From: Geminocystis sp. NIES-3709
GTDB taxonomy: Bacteria; Cyanobacteriota; Cyanobacteriia; Cyanobacteriales; Cyanobacteriaceae
Reading direction: 5' to 3'
Assembly: GCF_001548115.1 (NCBI RefSeq)
Contig: NZ_AP014821.1
Location: 2,049,262-2,113,261 of the forward strand
Length of the DNA: 64,000 nucleotides
A program made the position numbers and the translations under genes. The notes under the pieces were generated by a model. The model ran no database searches, was not told the DNA's origin, and worked only from the letters and a program-made list of their open reading frames with translations. Below are positions 9,281-17,795 of the stretch, one piece after another (within the stretch, counting starts at the first letter, position 1; the number at the start of each line of letters is the position of its first letter).

Positions 9281-9315
9281 AAATTCTACATTCTAAATTC
9301 TACATTCTACATTCA
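9281..9315. repeat. heptad-type tandem repeat (ATTCTAC units) at cimA 3' end
   Basis: Seven-base units of the ATTCTAC/ATTCTAA kind are repeated about five times in tandem. This is the short tandemly repeated repetitive (STRR) sequence type known from cyanobacteria. The repeat overlaps the end of cimA and supplies its last codons and stop. Confidence 0.75.
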
Positions 9316-10906
9316 TTAGGATACCATATTCTATACCCTCTACCACTGCTTGATAGGAAGCATCAATAATATTTGTAGATACTCCTAATGTAGTCCATCT
9401 TTCTTCTCCGTTACTCGATTCGATTAAGACTCTTGTTTTTGCAGAAGTTCCAGACGCACCATCAAGAATACGAACTTTGTAATCAGTTAAATAGAAGTTA
9501 CCTATTTCGGGATAAAATTTGATTAACGCTTTACGCAATGCTTGATCTAACGCCGATACAGGGCCATTTCCTTCGGCGACTTCGAGTAATTCTTTTCCAT
9601 CTACTACTATTTTGATCGTGGCTAAAGCATGAGTATAGGGAGTGTCATTTTCGATCGAAATATCGGAATGAACTTGAAATCCTTTGATGGTAAATAAAGA
9701 TTTTCGTTGATTGAGACTCGATCGTAATAATAATTCAAAACTAGCCTCCGCTGCTTCAAATTGATAACCTTCACTTTCGAGGGTTTTCAGTTTTTGTAAA
9801 ATCTCTCGACAAATAGGATCATTTTTTTCCAATTTAATCCCAAAAGTTTTAGCTTTAGAAAGAATATTACTTAATCCTGCTTGTTCTGATATTACAATCC
9901 TTCTTTCGTTGCCGATCAATTCTGGTTCTATATGTTCATAGGTTAAAGGATTACGGGCTACTGCTGATACATGAATACCACCTTTATGAGCAAATGCCGA
10001 TCGTCCCACAAAAGGAGCATGATCATCGGGAGCAAGATTGACTATTTCGCTGATTAAACGGCTATTCATGGTTAATTGAGTCAATTCTTCCGATTCTAGG
10101 CATTTATAGCCTAATTTTAGCTGTAAATTAGGAATTAAAGTGCATAAATTAGCATTACCGCATCTTTCTCCATAACCGTTAATAGTACCCTGTACCATCC
10201 TTACTCCTTCCAATACCGAGGCTATGGCATTGGCTACCGCAGTACCACTATCATTATGAGTATGAATACCTAATTGGGGAGTTTGAGGATCATCTAAATC
10301 AAGATCCAGTTTGTTAACTACTTCCGAGACAATTTGAGTAATTTCGTGAGGTAAAGTACCGCCATTAGTATCACAAAAAACTAACCATTGCGCCCCCCCT
10401 TTAATGGCGGACTGAAGAGTTAAAAGGGCATACTCAGGATTATTTTTATAACCATCAAACCAATGTTCGGCATCATAAATTACTCGTCTTCCTTGCGATC
10501 GTAAGTACTCGATCGTATCTTGAATCATCGCTAAATTCTCATCCAAAGAGGTTTTTAAGCCCTCTATGACGTGTAAATCCCAAGATTTGCCGAAAATTGT
10601 CACCCAGTGGGTATTTGCCGCTAAAATAGCCTTTAAAAGTCGATCGTTTTCTGGAGATTCATGGGGGCGACGGGTAGAACAAAACGCAACAATTTGAGCT
10701 TGTTTGAGAGGTTGTTCTTTTAATTGCCAAAAAAATTGTACATCTTTAGGATTAGCACCAGGCCACCCTCCTTCAATAAAAGGGATACCCATTTCATCAA
10801 GTTTTCGAGCAATTTTTAATTTATCTGCTAAGGATAAAGATATACCTTCTCTTTGAGCTCCATCTCTTAATGTGGTATCGTATAACCAAACTTTTTTATC
10901 ACTCAT
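9293..10906 (-). CDS. cimA: citramalate synthase
   Basis: This 537-residue protein is in the isopropylmalate/homocitrate/citramalate synthase superfamily. The TIM barrel opens with LYDTTLRDGAQREGISLS (metal-binding Asp of the DTTLRDG motif), and has the metal-binding HTHNDSGTAVANA and GTINGYGERCGNANL motifs. The long C-terminal LeuA allosteric dimer domain follows. Length and the REGISLS variant point to CimA, which condenses pyruvate with acetyl-CoA on the threonine-independent route to isoleucine, rather than LeuA. The extreme C-terminus (NVECRI) is encoded by the STRR at 9281-9315, so the native end may have been altered by the repeat. Confidence 0.85.
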   Translation of the reverse strand: MSDKKVWLYDTTLRDGAQREGISLSLADKLKIARKLDEMGIPFIEGGWPGANPKDVQFFWQLKEQPLKQAQIVAFCSTRRPHESPENDRLLKAILAANTHWVTIFGKSWDLHVIEGLKTSLDENLAMIQDTIEYLRSQGRRVIYDAEHWFDGYKNNPEYALLTLQSAIKGGAQWLVFCDTNGGTLPHEITQIVSEVVNKLDLDLDDPQTPQLGIHTHNDSGTAVANAIASVLEGVRMVQGTINGYGERCGNANLCTLIPNLQLKLGYKCLESEELTQLTMNSRLISEIVNLAPDDHAPFVGRSAFAHKGGIHVSAVARNPLTYEHIEPELIGNERRIVISEQAGLSNILSKAKTFGIKLEKNDPICREILQKLKTLESEGYQFEAAEASFELLLRSSLNQRKSLFTIKGFQVHSDISIENDTPYTHALATIKIVVDGKELLEVAEGNGPVSALDQALRKALIKFYPEIGNFYLTDYKVRILDGASGTSAKTRVLIESSNGEERWTTLGVSTNIIDASYQAVVEGIEYGILMNVECRI

Positions 10907-11011
10907 TGTTACTTTTGTTATGAATCTTCAGAAGATAGCTTATTACTATCTTAACTATATATAGCATTTCTAAATCATTTGTGAGAATTTTAGATACTTT
11001 TAATTAAAGCG

Positions 11012-11143
11012 ATTAGCTGTTGACTGTTAGTTTTTAGCTGTTAGCTGTTAAAGAATAAGTAATCAATTACTAATGTTGATCAGAAATTTAACTTCACAAT
11101 AGCTGATAACTAATTGCTAATTGCTAATCCCTAACTGCTAATT
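11012..11143. repeat. two clusters of TTAGCTG / GCTAATT heptad repeats
   Basis: The cimA upstream gap holds TTAGCTG-type units (11012-11050) and CTAATTG/CTAACTG-type units (11101-11143). These are degenerate STRR arrays. The same unit recurs at 57248-57269. The stretch just before them (10960-10990, TATAGCATTTCTAAATCA) looks like part of another dispersed cyanobacterial repeat. No gene is seen in 10907-11178. Confidence 0.6.
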
Positions 11144-11178
11144 AAAGATAATTATATTCACGACTCATATTTTTAATG

Positions 11179-11634
11179 TTATCTTTCGGGAAACCAATTT
11201 TTATCTAATAGTTGTTCGATCGTGTAAGGACATTGTAACGGAAAAATATTAAGATTTGATTTTGTTTCTACATATTCGAGAGCATCTTGATAAATTTCAT
11301 CTAAACTATGGATTAAAAAGTTTTTTAAATTAGTAGTTAATCCTTTATTTAATTGATTTCTAAAGCCTGTTATTTCTGCCTTCCAATGGCGATAGTTTCT
11401 ATCATATTCATTTTCCCAAAATTCTATCAAAAGGAGATGTCTCATAATTTGTTCTAATAAACTAGAAACAGCTAATTTATCTCTTTTACCCAAACTTTCT
11501 AATTCCTCTATTAAATTGTCTAAATCTAATTCATTTAATCTATTTTCTTTAAGTAAATTGATAATTTTTTCTAACCACAAACTATCATCTATCTCATATA
11601 ATTTTTTTAATTTTTCTTGAGTACTTATCATCAT
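11179..11634 (-). CDS. DUF29 family protein
   Basis: A 151-residue all-helical protein of the DUF29 family, which has many paralogues in cyanobacteria. Typical features: an N-terminal LYEIDDSLWLEKIINLLKE, then LNELDLDNLIEELESLGKRDK, LLEQIMRHLLLIEFW and a final LDKNWFPE. The family has no settled function and is often near mobile or toxin-antitoxin-like genes, but nothing of that kind is adjacent here. There are two start codons in a row (MM); the first was kept. Monocistronic on the minus strand, divergent from alr. Confidence 0.85.
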   Translation of the reverse strand: MMISTQEKLKKLYEIDDSLWLEKIINLLKENRLNELDLDNLIEELESLGKRDKLAVSSLLEQIMRHLLLIEFWENEYDRNYRHWKAEITGFRNQLNKGLTTNLKNFLIHSLDEIYQDALEYVETKSNLNIFPLQCPYTIEQLLDKNWFPER

Positions 11635-11774
11635 ATTAAGATTATAAATAAAATTTAGATTTTGAGAATTTCTTAACCTTGCTTTGACTACGATAACTTT
11701 ATTATAATAATATTCTTAAACAGTTTAATACTCGAATCTATCTTATTTTTCTCTACTGACTAATAACTCCTAAT

Positions 11775-12932
11775 ATGGAACAAATATCATCCCCCATTAC
11801 ACAGCAAAGAGCATGGGTTAATATTAATCATCAAGCCTTAAGGAATAATGTACAAGAATTAAAAAATTTTTTAACATCTAATACTCAATTAATGGCCGTA
11901 ATTAAAGCAGATGCTTATGGGCATGGGGCGATAAAAGTAGCTGAAACTGTTTTAAATGCTGGTGTTGATTATTTAGCGATCGCAACTTTAACCGAGGGCA
12001 TAGAATTAAGAGAAGCGGGAATTAATGCACCAATTATGATTTTAGGAGCGATTAATACAGCAGATGAAGTAAAAGAGATTGTTCGGTATAATCTTGAGCC
12101 AACTTTGTGTACACCATCTCAGGCTTTTGTTTTTGCGGAAACTCTTTCTTGTTTAAATGCCACTTTGTTGGTGCATCTAAAACTAGATACGGGAATGTCA
12201 AGACTGGGTACTCATTGGCATAATGCAGTAGATTTTGTGCAATATGTTCAACAATTTCCTCAATTTCAGATTAAAAGTATTTACTCTCATTTGGCAACAG
12301 CAGATGATATTAATACTTCTATAATGGAGTTACAGCATTCTCGTTTTGAGGAAGCAATTTCGGCTTTAAAAGCTAATGGTATCAAAACTCCTTGTTTACA
12401 TTTGGCTAACTCGGCTGGTGCTTTGAGCGATCGAGCTTTGCATTATGATATGGTAAGAATCGGTTTGGCTTTGTATGGTGTTTATCCTGCCCCTCACTTA
12501 CACCAGAAAGTCAAGTTACAAGCAACTCTTGAAGTTAAAGCTCGTATTACTCAAATAAAAACTTTATTACCTAATACTGGTGTCAGCTATGGGCATACTT
12601 TTGTGTGCGATCGTCTCACAAAAATAGCCATTGTGGGAATTGGTTACGCTGATGGTATTCCTCGTCTATTATCTAATAAAATGAAAGTAATAATTAGAGG
12701 TCAATTTGTGGATCAAATTGGTAATATTACCATGGATCAATTAATGTTAAATATTACTAATTTTCCTGATTTAGAAGTAGGAGAAATTGTTACTTTACTT
12801 GGAAAAGATGAAGATTTAGAGATTAGTGCTGATGATTGGGCAAACTCGATCGGCACAATTTCATGGGAAATATTGTGTAGTTTTAAACATCGTCTTCCTA
12901 GAATAAATTATCACAAAAAAATTGATGATTAA
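11775..12932 (+). CDS. alr: alanine racemase
   Basis: PLP-dependent alanine racemase, which supplies D-alanine for peptidoglycan. The N-terminal TIM barrel carries the cofactor motif AVIKADAYGHG with the Schiff-base lysine at residue 44. The second catalytic residue, a tyrosine, is in GVSYGHTF in the C-terminal beta domain. Other family marks are LDTGMSRLG and MVRIGLALYGVYP. The 385 residues are normal for the family. The gene is alone on the plus strand and converges with phoH 50 bp away. Confidence 0.95.
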   Translation: MEQISSPITQQRAWVNINHQALRNNVQELKNFLTSNTQLMAVIKADAYGHGAIKVAETVLNAGVDYLAIATLTEGIELREAGINAPIMILGAINTADEVKEIVRYNLEPTLCTPSQAFVFAETLSCLNATLLVHLKLDTGMSRLGTHWHNAVDFVQYVQQFPQFQIKSIYSHLATADDINTSIMELQHSRFEEAISALKANGIKTPCLHLANSAGALSDRALHYDMVRIGLALYGVYPAPHLHQKVKLQATLEVKARITQIKTLLPNTGVSYGHTFVCDRLTKIAIVGIGYADGIPRLLSNKMKVIIRGQFVDQIGNITMDQLMLNITNFPDLEVGEIVTLLGKDEDLEISADDWANSIGTISWEILCSFKHRLPRINYHKKIDD

Positions 12933-12981
12933 GATAAAAGTTTCCTACATCGAATTCACCTGAGTGAACTATAAAAAGAGG

Positions 12982-13938
12982 TTAAGTATTATTGGCTTCA
13001 TAAGCGGCGACTATTTTTTGTACTAAAGGATGACGTACAACATCTGCTTGAGTTAAATAACAAAAACCGATACCTTCCACATTTTTAAGAATTTTTGTGG
13101 CAACCACTAATCCTGATTGTTGATGAGATGGTAAATCTGTTTGAGTTATATCTCCCGTAACGATCATTTTTGAGCCAAAACCAAGACGAGTTAACACCAT
13201 CTTCAATTGTGCAGGAGTAGTATTTTGTGCTTCGTCGACAATAACAAAAGCGTTACTTAAGGTTCTTCCTCTCATATATGCTAATGGTGCTACTTCTATT
13301 TTACCTTTTTCCATCAATTCGGGAATTTTCATGGGATCAATAAACTCGTATAAGGCATCATAAAGAGGGCGCAAAAAAGGGTTTACTTTCTGTTGTAAGT
13401 CTCCCGGAAGAAATCCTAATCTTTCTCCTGCTTCCACCGCCGGACGTGTTAAGATAAGTCGATCGCATTCATCTTTTAATAACGCTTGTACTGCTAACAC
13501 CGCCGCTAAAAAAGTTTTACCTGTACCAGCCGGGCCAATTCCAAAGGTAATATCATATTGTTGAATAGCTTTTATGTATTGTCTCTGACGAAAAGTTTTT
13601 GCTCGAATTAATTCTCCATTACGGGTTTTGGCTAATACTTCTTGTTGAATATTTTGATATTCTTCACTTCTGCCAGTATCTAAAGCCTGAAAAGCAGTCA
13701 TAATATCGGGCTGAGTTAAAGCCTTAGCTTCACTCCAATAAGGCTTAAGAGAATAAATGACATCCAAACTTCTTTGCACTGGTTTAGCTTTACCATAAAT
13801 CACCAAATCTTGACCTCGTAATACTAAATTTGCGCCTGTATGACGGGCAATATATTTTAAATTTTCTTCTTGAGTACCTGCTAAGGCGATTGCACTAGCA
13901 ACATTCGGTAATGCAATAGTTTGAGTATCTTCAGTCAT
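12982..13938 (-). CDS. phoH: PhoH family ATPase
   Basis: A 318-residue PhoH-like ATPase. An N-terminal KH-like segment (residues 20-70) is followed by the P-loop ATPase. Walker A is GPAGTGKT at residues 135-142, Walker B is FVIVDEAQN, with GFGSKMIVTGDITQTDLP downstream. PhoH proteins are implicated in RNA metabolism and rRNA processing; the name reflects phosphate regulation in E. coli, which is not shown here. In many bacteria phoH precedes ybeY, but no ybeY is nearby. Single gene. Confidence 0.92.
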   Translation of the reverse strand: MTEDTQTIALPNVASAIALAGTQEENLKYIARHTGANLVLRGQDLVIYGKAKPVQRSLDVIYSLKPYWSEAKALTQPDIMTAFQALDTGRSEEYQNIQQEVLAKTRNGELIRAKTFRQRQYIKAIQQYDITFGIGPAGTGKTFLAAVLAVQALLKDECDRLILTRPAVEAGERLGFLPGDLQQKVNPFLRPLYDALYEFIDPMKIPELMEKGKIEVAPLAYMRGRTLSNAFVIVDEAQNTTPAQLKMVLTRLGFGSKMIVTGDITQTDLPSHQQSGLVVATKILKNVEGIGFCYLTQADVVRHPLVQKIVAAYEANNT

Positions 13939-13971
13939 AATTGTGAATTATAAAATTATCGGTAAAGAAAA

Positions 13972-14003
13972 GGGAAAAGGGAATACTAATAATAATTGAT
14001 TTA
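13972..14003. repeat. dispersed GGGAAAAGGGAA...TAATTGATTTA repeat, copy
   Basis: Upstream of phoH, GGGAAAAGGGAA followed by ACTAATAATAATTGATTTA closely matches the sequence after the permease gene at 59046-59086, and more loosely 18690-18720. It is non-coding. I could not match it to a named element. Confidence 0.45.
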
Positions 14004-14097
14004 GATAAAAGGTGTTAGGTATTCGGTATTAGGCATTAGGTTAAATAGGCAAAAATTGTTAGTTCAATTATTTCTTTTAACTCCTCTTTCCTAAATC

Positions 14098-15549
14098 CTA
14101 ACTCTTCTCTCTAATTGCTTGATGAATTTTTTTGCTTAATTTTGCTTTCAATTCCCATTTAATACGATTCAATATAGAAGTTTCATCGAGAGAATTGATA
14201 ATGTTTTTTACTACTGTTAAGGGACTATTTTCTCCCCATGATGCTCCATTGGCAAGATATACTTTTGTTACTTGTCCTATGATATAAGTGGAAACTCCTG
14301 CAACTCCTCCTTGAGTAATAGCTACGGAAATATAAGGTGCGAGACTTAAACCACCAGTGGCAGGAGTCGCTAAACCTAATAAACCTTTGAGAGAACTTAA
14401 GCCAAATGTTACTAAAATATCACTAGCTGTAATTCCTCCTAAACTAAAAGCGATTTTTTGCAACAGTTTGATGGCACTTTGTTGAGTCATGGGAATACCG
14501 TAAAGATGAGAAAGAGTTAATATCATCGCAACATCGATAATCGCTCCTGTAAATAAGTCTAAGGCAGTAACGGGATTAAGTGCGATCGCAGTTGCTTTTG
14601 TCATAACAGTTTTTTGAATAACTTTTTGGGCTTCTGCTTCTCGCCAAATAATTTTCTGTTGTACTAATTTTTCGTTAATTTCTCCCGTAAATAACATAGT
14701 ATTTAATGCCACTAAAGATTTACCTTCTTGATGGAGAATTTGCAGAATTTTTAGTTGTAAATCATCAATTTGCGGTTTTCCCCGTTGACGAATAATTTTA
14801 ACTTTTCCTTCTTTATCTTTTACCGTTGTAGCAATTAAAGGAGAAGCGGCCACCATCACAATTTCATCAGCAGATAATAATTCTCTCACCCTTACATCCC
14901 TAATGGTAGAATAAATTTCTGCTCGATCGACTTCTGGATATTGATCAATTTTATTAAAAACTAATAACATGGGTTTTCCCACTTCCCTTAATTGGCATAA
15001 GGCTTGAAACTCAACTCTAGTTATATCTCCTGCAATCACAAATAAAATTAAGTCCACTTGGGAAGCGATTTGATGGGCTAAAATTTCCCTTGTTTCTCCA
15101 TCAATTTCATCAATACCGGGAGTATCTATCAATTGAATTTGGACATTTTCCACCGCCTTAATTAACCTTTGTACTTTTTGTTCACTATCGCCGATATTCT
15201 CCTTATCTAAGCGCCAATTAGTTTGATCTATAGCACGAGTGACACCATGTAAAGGACCTGTAATAAAAATTTCTTGACCAACTAAAGCATTTAAAACACT
15301 GGATTTGCCTCTGCCAACCATACCAAAAGCAGCAATGGAAATCACGGAATCTTCTAGTTTTTGTAACATTTGGGTTAAATGCTCAATATCTGTTTCTAAG
15401 CCTTGCTTTTCTTCTTCTTTAAGGTCAAGATTAAGTAATATATTTTGTAGAGATTCTTGAGCTTGTTTATAGTTAATTTCTCCTTGCAAATGAGCAAAAT
15501 CAAGAATAGTATTTTCCCAGTCTTCCTCTTGCCATTGCCATTCCGTCAT
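14098..15549 (-). CDS. Era-like GTPase with C-terminal DUF697 membrane domain
   Basis: 483 residues. After about 70 helical N-terminal residues comes a TRAFAC-class GTPase domain: G1 GMVGRGKSS at 76-84, G3 DTPGIDE, G4 FNKID, and a G5-like VAASP. The C-terminal part (about 300-450) is the hydrophobic DUF697/YcjF-type region with several glycine-rich membrane-associated segments. Related cyanobacterial and plastid proteins are thought to act at membranes, but the role is unknown. It is 130 bp downstream of mazG in the same direction, so co-transcription is possible. Confidence 0.85.
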   Translation of the reverse strand: MTEWQWQEEDWENTILDFAHLQGEINYKQAQESLQNILLNLDLKEEEKQGLETDIEHLTQMLQKLEDSVISIAAFGMVGRGKSSVLNALVGQEIFITGPLHGVTRAIDQTNWRLDKENIGDSEQKVQRLIKAVENVQIQLIDTPGIDEIDGETREILAHQIASQVDLILFVIAGDITRVEFQALCQLREVGKPMLLVFNKIDQYPEVDRAEIYSTIRDVRVRELLSADEIVMVAASPLIATTVKDKEGKVKIIRQRGKPQIDDLQLKILQILHQEGKSLVALNTMLFTGEINEKLVQQKIIWREAEAQKVIQKTVMTKATAIALNPVTALDLFTGAIIDVAMILTLSHLYGIPMTQQSAIKLLQKIAFSLGGITASDILVTFGLSSLKGLLGLATPATGGLSLAPYISVAITQGGVAGVSTYIIGQVTKVYLANGASWGENSPLTVVKNIINSLDETSILNRIKWELKAKLSKKIHQAIREKS

Positions 15550-15629
15550 ATTTTTTTCGCTAAAAGTCTAAAAACTCTAATCTGATATTTACTATCATAT
15601 AGCATTCAACAATGGACAATTGGCAGTTA

Positions 15630-15651
15630 CCTCTACCTTTAAGGGAAGAGG
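15630..15651. repeat. TTAAGGG-centred palindrome between mazG and GTPase gene
   Basis: CCTCTACCTTTAAGGGAAG plus AGG forms an imperfect inverted repeat around TTTAA. It resembles the palindromes inserted in pheT at 27195-27214 and 27895-27930 and the sequence near 36014-36040. It could be a small REP-like unit or a weak terminator; there is no T-run on the transcribed side. Confidence 0.4.
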
Positions 15652-15681
15652 ATTGAATTAGAAAAGGTCAAATTTTTGTTA

Positions 15682-16506
15682 TTAACTATAAATAGATAAC
15701 TGTTTTTTTGCTTTTTGCCACAGGGATTCTAATTCTAAAATACTATAGTTTTCTAAAGGTTTATCTGCAAATTTTTCCATTAAAGAAAGACGCTTAATAA
15801 AGCGATTATTTGTTCCTTGTAAAGCAATAGTGGGATCTAAATTATACCATCTAGCAATATTTACGATCGTAAATAATAAATCGCCTAATTCTTCGGTGGC
15901 GTGTTGTTTATTATCATTAGCAATAGCTTCTTGAAACTCTCCTAATTCTTCCCTAAATTTATCCCAAACACCTTCAGCATTTTCCCATTCAAACCCTACT
16001 TTTGCCGCTTGTTTAGAAATTTTTTCACTAGCCATTAAAGGTGGTAAACTACGAGTATAAGTTTTAAGTTTATCACTAAGTAAATTGGACTCTTTTTTTT
16101 CTTCTTTTTCCTGTTGTTTAATCTTCTCCCAATTATGGTGAACTTCTGCTTCATCGGCTACTTGTAAATCTCCAAAAACATGGGGATGACGACGAATCAA
16201 TTTAGCTGTAATTATTTCTGCTATATCTTCTAAATTAAAATACTCTTTTTCTTGGGCAATTTGTGCTTGTAAAATTACTTGCAACAATAAGTCTCCTAAT
16301 TCTTCTGCAATAGCTTCTTGATTATCTGAATGTAAGGCATCTACCACTTCGTAGGCTTCCTCGATGATATAGGGTATCAAAGATTGTTGAGTTTGAGCTA
16401 AATCCCAAGGGCAACCCCCATCAGGTGATCGTAATTGTGCGACAACTTGAATTAATTTATCTAATGCTTTGAGAATCTGATGATTAATTGATTCACTTAC
16501 ATTCAT
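15682..16506 (-). CDS. mazG: nucleoside triphosphate pyrophosphohydrolase MazG
   Basis: MazG hydrolyses non-canonical (d)NTPs to monophosphate and pyrophosphate. Two tandem MazG domains are visible. The first has PDGGCPWDLAQTQQSL, EEAYEVVDAL and EELGDLLLQVILQAQIA. The second has KVGFEWEN, REELGEFQEAI and EELGDLLFTIVNIARW. These EExxE and D residues bind Mg. Length (about 274 aa) is normal. I use the ATG at 16506 rather than the TTG four codons upstream. It lies upstream of the DUF697 GTPase gene. Confidence 0.92.
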   Translation of the reverse strand: MNVSESINHQILKALDKLIQVVAQLRSPDGGCPWDLAQTQQSLIPYIIEEAYEVVDALHSDNQEAIAEELGDLLLQVILQAQIAQEKEYFNLEDIAEIITAKLIRRHPHVFGDLQVADEAEVHHNWEKIKQQEKEEKKESNLLSDKLKTYTRSLPPLMASEKISKQAAKVGFEWENAEGVWDKFREELGEFQEAIANDNKQHATEELGDLLFTIVNIARWYNLDPTIALQGTNNRFIKRLSLMEKFADKPLENYSILELESLWQKAKKQLSIYS

Positions 16507-16559
16507 ATTTTTTATCAAAAATCAGGAATAGTGAATAATATAACAAAAAACGATTTAAT

Positions 16560-17123
16560 TTACCTTTGCCCTTTGCCTTTTGCCCTTTGCCCTTTGACTT
16601 TTTTTCGACGAGGAGAAGACTTATTTTTGGATTTCCACCAACTACCAATACTGTCAGCTAAGTAATGACTCATCGCACCTAATTCTAAACCGATAAATAA
16701 AGATAATACTTCTTGCCAATAATGATTTTTGATGGCTTGATAATTACCAATGATGAAATGTTGCCAATGCCAAGAAAACCCGAAAATTAATTGACCGATG
16801 GAGATAAGAAAAATAGCTACAATGAACAATATTAGACTAAGATATAAAATTCTTACGATCGTACCTATGATAAAACCATGGGAAAAAATCGATCGATGTT
16901 TGAGAGTTTTTTGATAAGGAAGCCAAATAAACTTTAAAAATCGCCAACGTTGAAATTGTACCGAATAAATATCCAAATCAGGACCAAACATTAAACCACT
17001 AAAGATAAAGCCGAAACTAGCAAGTAAAGTTAAATCTAACTGTCTTGTGATGATCAAAAAAAGGGCTATAATTACTGGTAAACAATACCATGTTATTCGA
17101 TCGTGAGTTTTTCCCGAAGGCAT
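16560..17123 (-). CDS. DUF2227 putative metal-binding membrane protein
   Basis: A 187-residue membrane protein matching the DUF2227 family: an N-terminal MPSGKTHDRITW, LMFGPDLDIYSVQFQRW, and KHRSIFSHGFIIGT. The conserved His/Asp residues (H7, D8, the DLD pair, H and S/H in RSIFSHG) suggest a metal site near the membrane, and SHYLADSIGSWWK follows the last segment. Several hydrophobic helices are clear. The C-terminal 15 or so residues (KKVKGQRAKGKGQR) are encoded by a TTTGCCC-type heptad tandem repeat at 16561-16600 and are probably a repeat-derived extension. Confidence 0.8.
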   Translation of the reverse strand: MPSGKTHDRITWYCLPVIIALFLIITRQLDLTLLASFGFIFSGLMFGPDLDIYSVQFQRWRFLKFIWLPYQKTLKHRSIFSHGFIIGTIVRILYLSLILFIVAIFLISIGQLIFGFSWHWQHFIIGNYQAIKNHYWQEVLSLFIGLELGAMSHYLADSIGSWWKSKNKSSPRRKKVKGQRAKGKGQR

Positions 17124-17124
17124 C

Positions 17125-17153
17125 TTGCATTTTTTTTTGTTAGTTGCTATAAT
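17125..17153 (+). promoter_or_regulatory. sigma70-type promoter of tRNA-Val
   Basis: TTGCAT (17125-17130) and TATAAT (17148-17153) are separated by 17 bp. The expected start site is about 8 bp before the tRNA 5' end. The -35 box directly abuts the start codon of the divergent DUF2227 gene. Confidence 0.7.
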
Positions 17154-17168
17154 GGAAAATGTGATTAA

Positions 17169-17240
17169 GGGCGATTAGCTCAGCGGTAGAGCGCCTGCCT
17201 TACAAGCAGGACGTCACTGGTTCAAATCCAGTATCGCCCA
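17169..17240 (+). tRNA. tRNA-Val (anticodon TAC)
   Basis: The 72-nt cloverleaf has acceptor stem GGGCGAT pairing with ATCGCCC, discriminator A, D-loop AGCGGTA, anticodon arm CCTGC-CTTACAA-GCAGG (TAC, reads GTA/GTN valine codons) and T arm with GGTTCAAATCC. CCA is not encoded. Confidence 0.95.
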
Positions 17241-17362
17241 TTTATTTATAAATTGTCCACTTTAACATTTTAGTTAAGTTATTAAGGTTTTTCGTTTACG
17301 GTAAATATATTTTACCCTGGATTTGCTCTATAGCAGTTTTAATATGGATAAATCATAATGTG

Positions 17363-17473
17363 CAAACCAACCAAGAAATCAAGGGGTGGTTAGGTTTATC
17401 ACAGTATCAAGTGAGAAAGAGAAGAAGTCTGATGAGATATTTTAAGGTTTTCCGTATTTGTTATACATTATGA
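17363..17473 (+). pseudogene. fossil fragment of IS701-type transposase
   Basis: In the 330-bp gap between the tRNA genes, one frame reads EIKGWLGLSQYQVRKRRSLM followed by RYFKVF. This aligns with the REIKGWLGLSEYQVRNKRSL segment of the transposase at 31430-32696. Only about 35 codons near the third catalytic residue (the Glu region) survive, and no inverted repeats are visible. The rest of 17241-17570 shows no gene. Confidence 0.75.
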
Positions 17474-17569
17474 AAATGTCCTGTAGTGATTGAAGATTGA
17501 CTCTATTGCTACACAGAATTGAAAAAACATTTAAAACTGTTAATGATAGAAATATTTAGACAGAAAATA

Positions 17570-17641
17570 CTGGGATGCTAGGATTCGAACCTAGGAATGG
17601 CGAGACCAAAACCCGCTGCCTTACCGCTTGGCGACATCCCA
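17570..17641 (-). tRNA. tRNA-Gln (anticodon TTG)
   Basis: On the minus strand the 72-nt gene has acceptor TGGGATG pairing with CATCCCA, discriminator G as usual for tRNA-Gln, anticodon stem GCGGG/CTCGC with loop TTTTGGT (TTG, glutamine), and T arm GGTTCGAATCC. No CCA is encoded. Confidence 0.95.
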
Positions 17642-17660
17642 TTGATTTGACACATTTATT

Positions 17661-17690
17661 AATATAGCAAAGGATTAATTCATTTGTCAA
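17661..17690 (-). promoter_or_regulatory. promoter of tRNA-Gln
   Basis: Read on the minus strand, TTGACA (17690-17685) and TATATT (17666-17661) are spaced by 18 bp. This places the start about 12 bp upstream of the tRNA. Confidence 0.7.
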
Positions 17691-17795
17691 GGGTTAATTT
17701 AATCTTTTTTAAGAATTAGGAAATATAATCGATCGATCACGGATCAATAATCTATATTATTTAGAAATAATTTTATTAAGTGTAATAGAACAAAA

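Noticed and set aside
11012-11143. CRISPR-like short repeats
   Set aside because: These are adjacent heptads without spacers, the STRR type.
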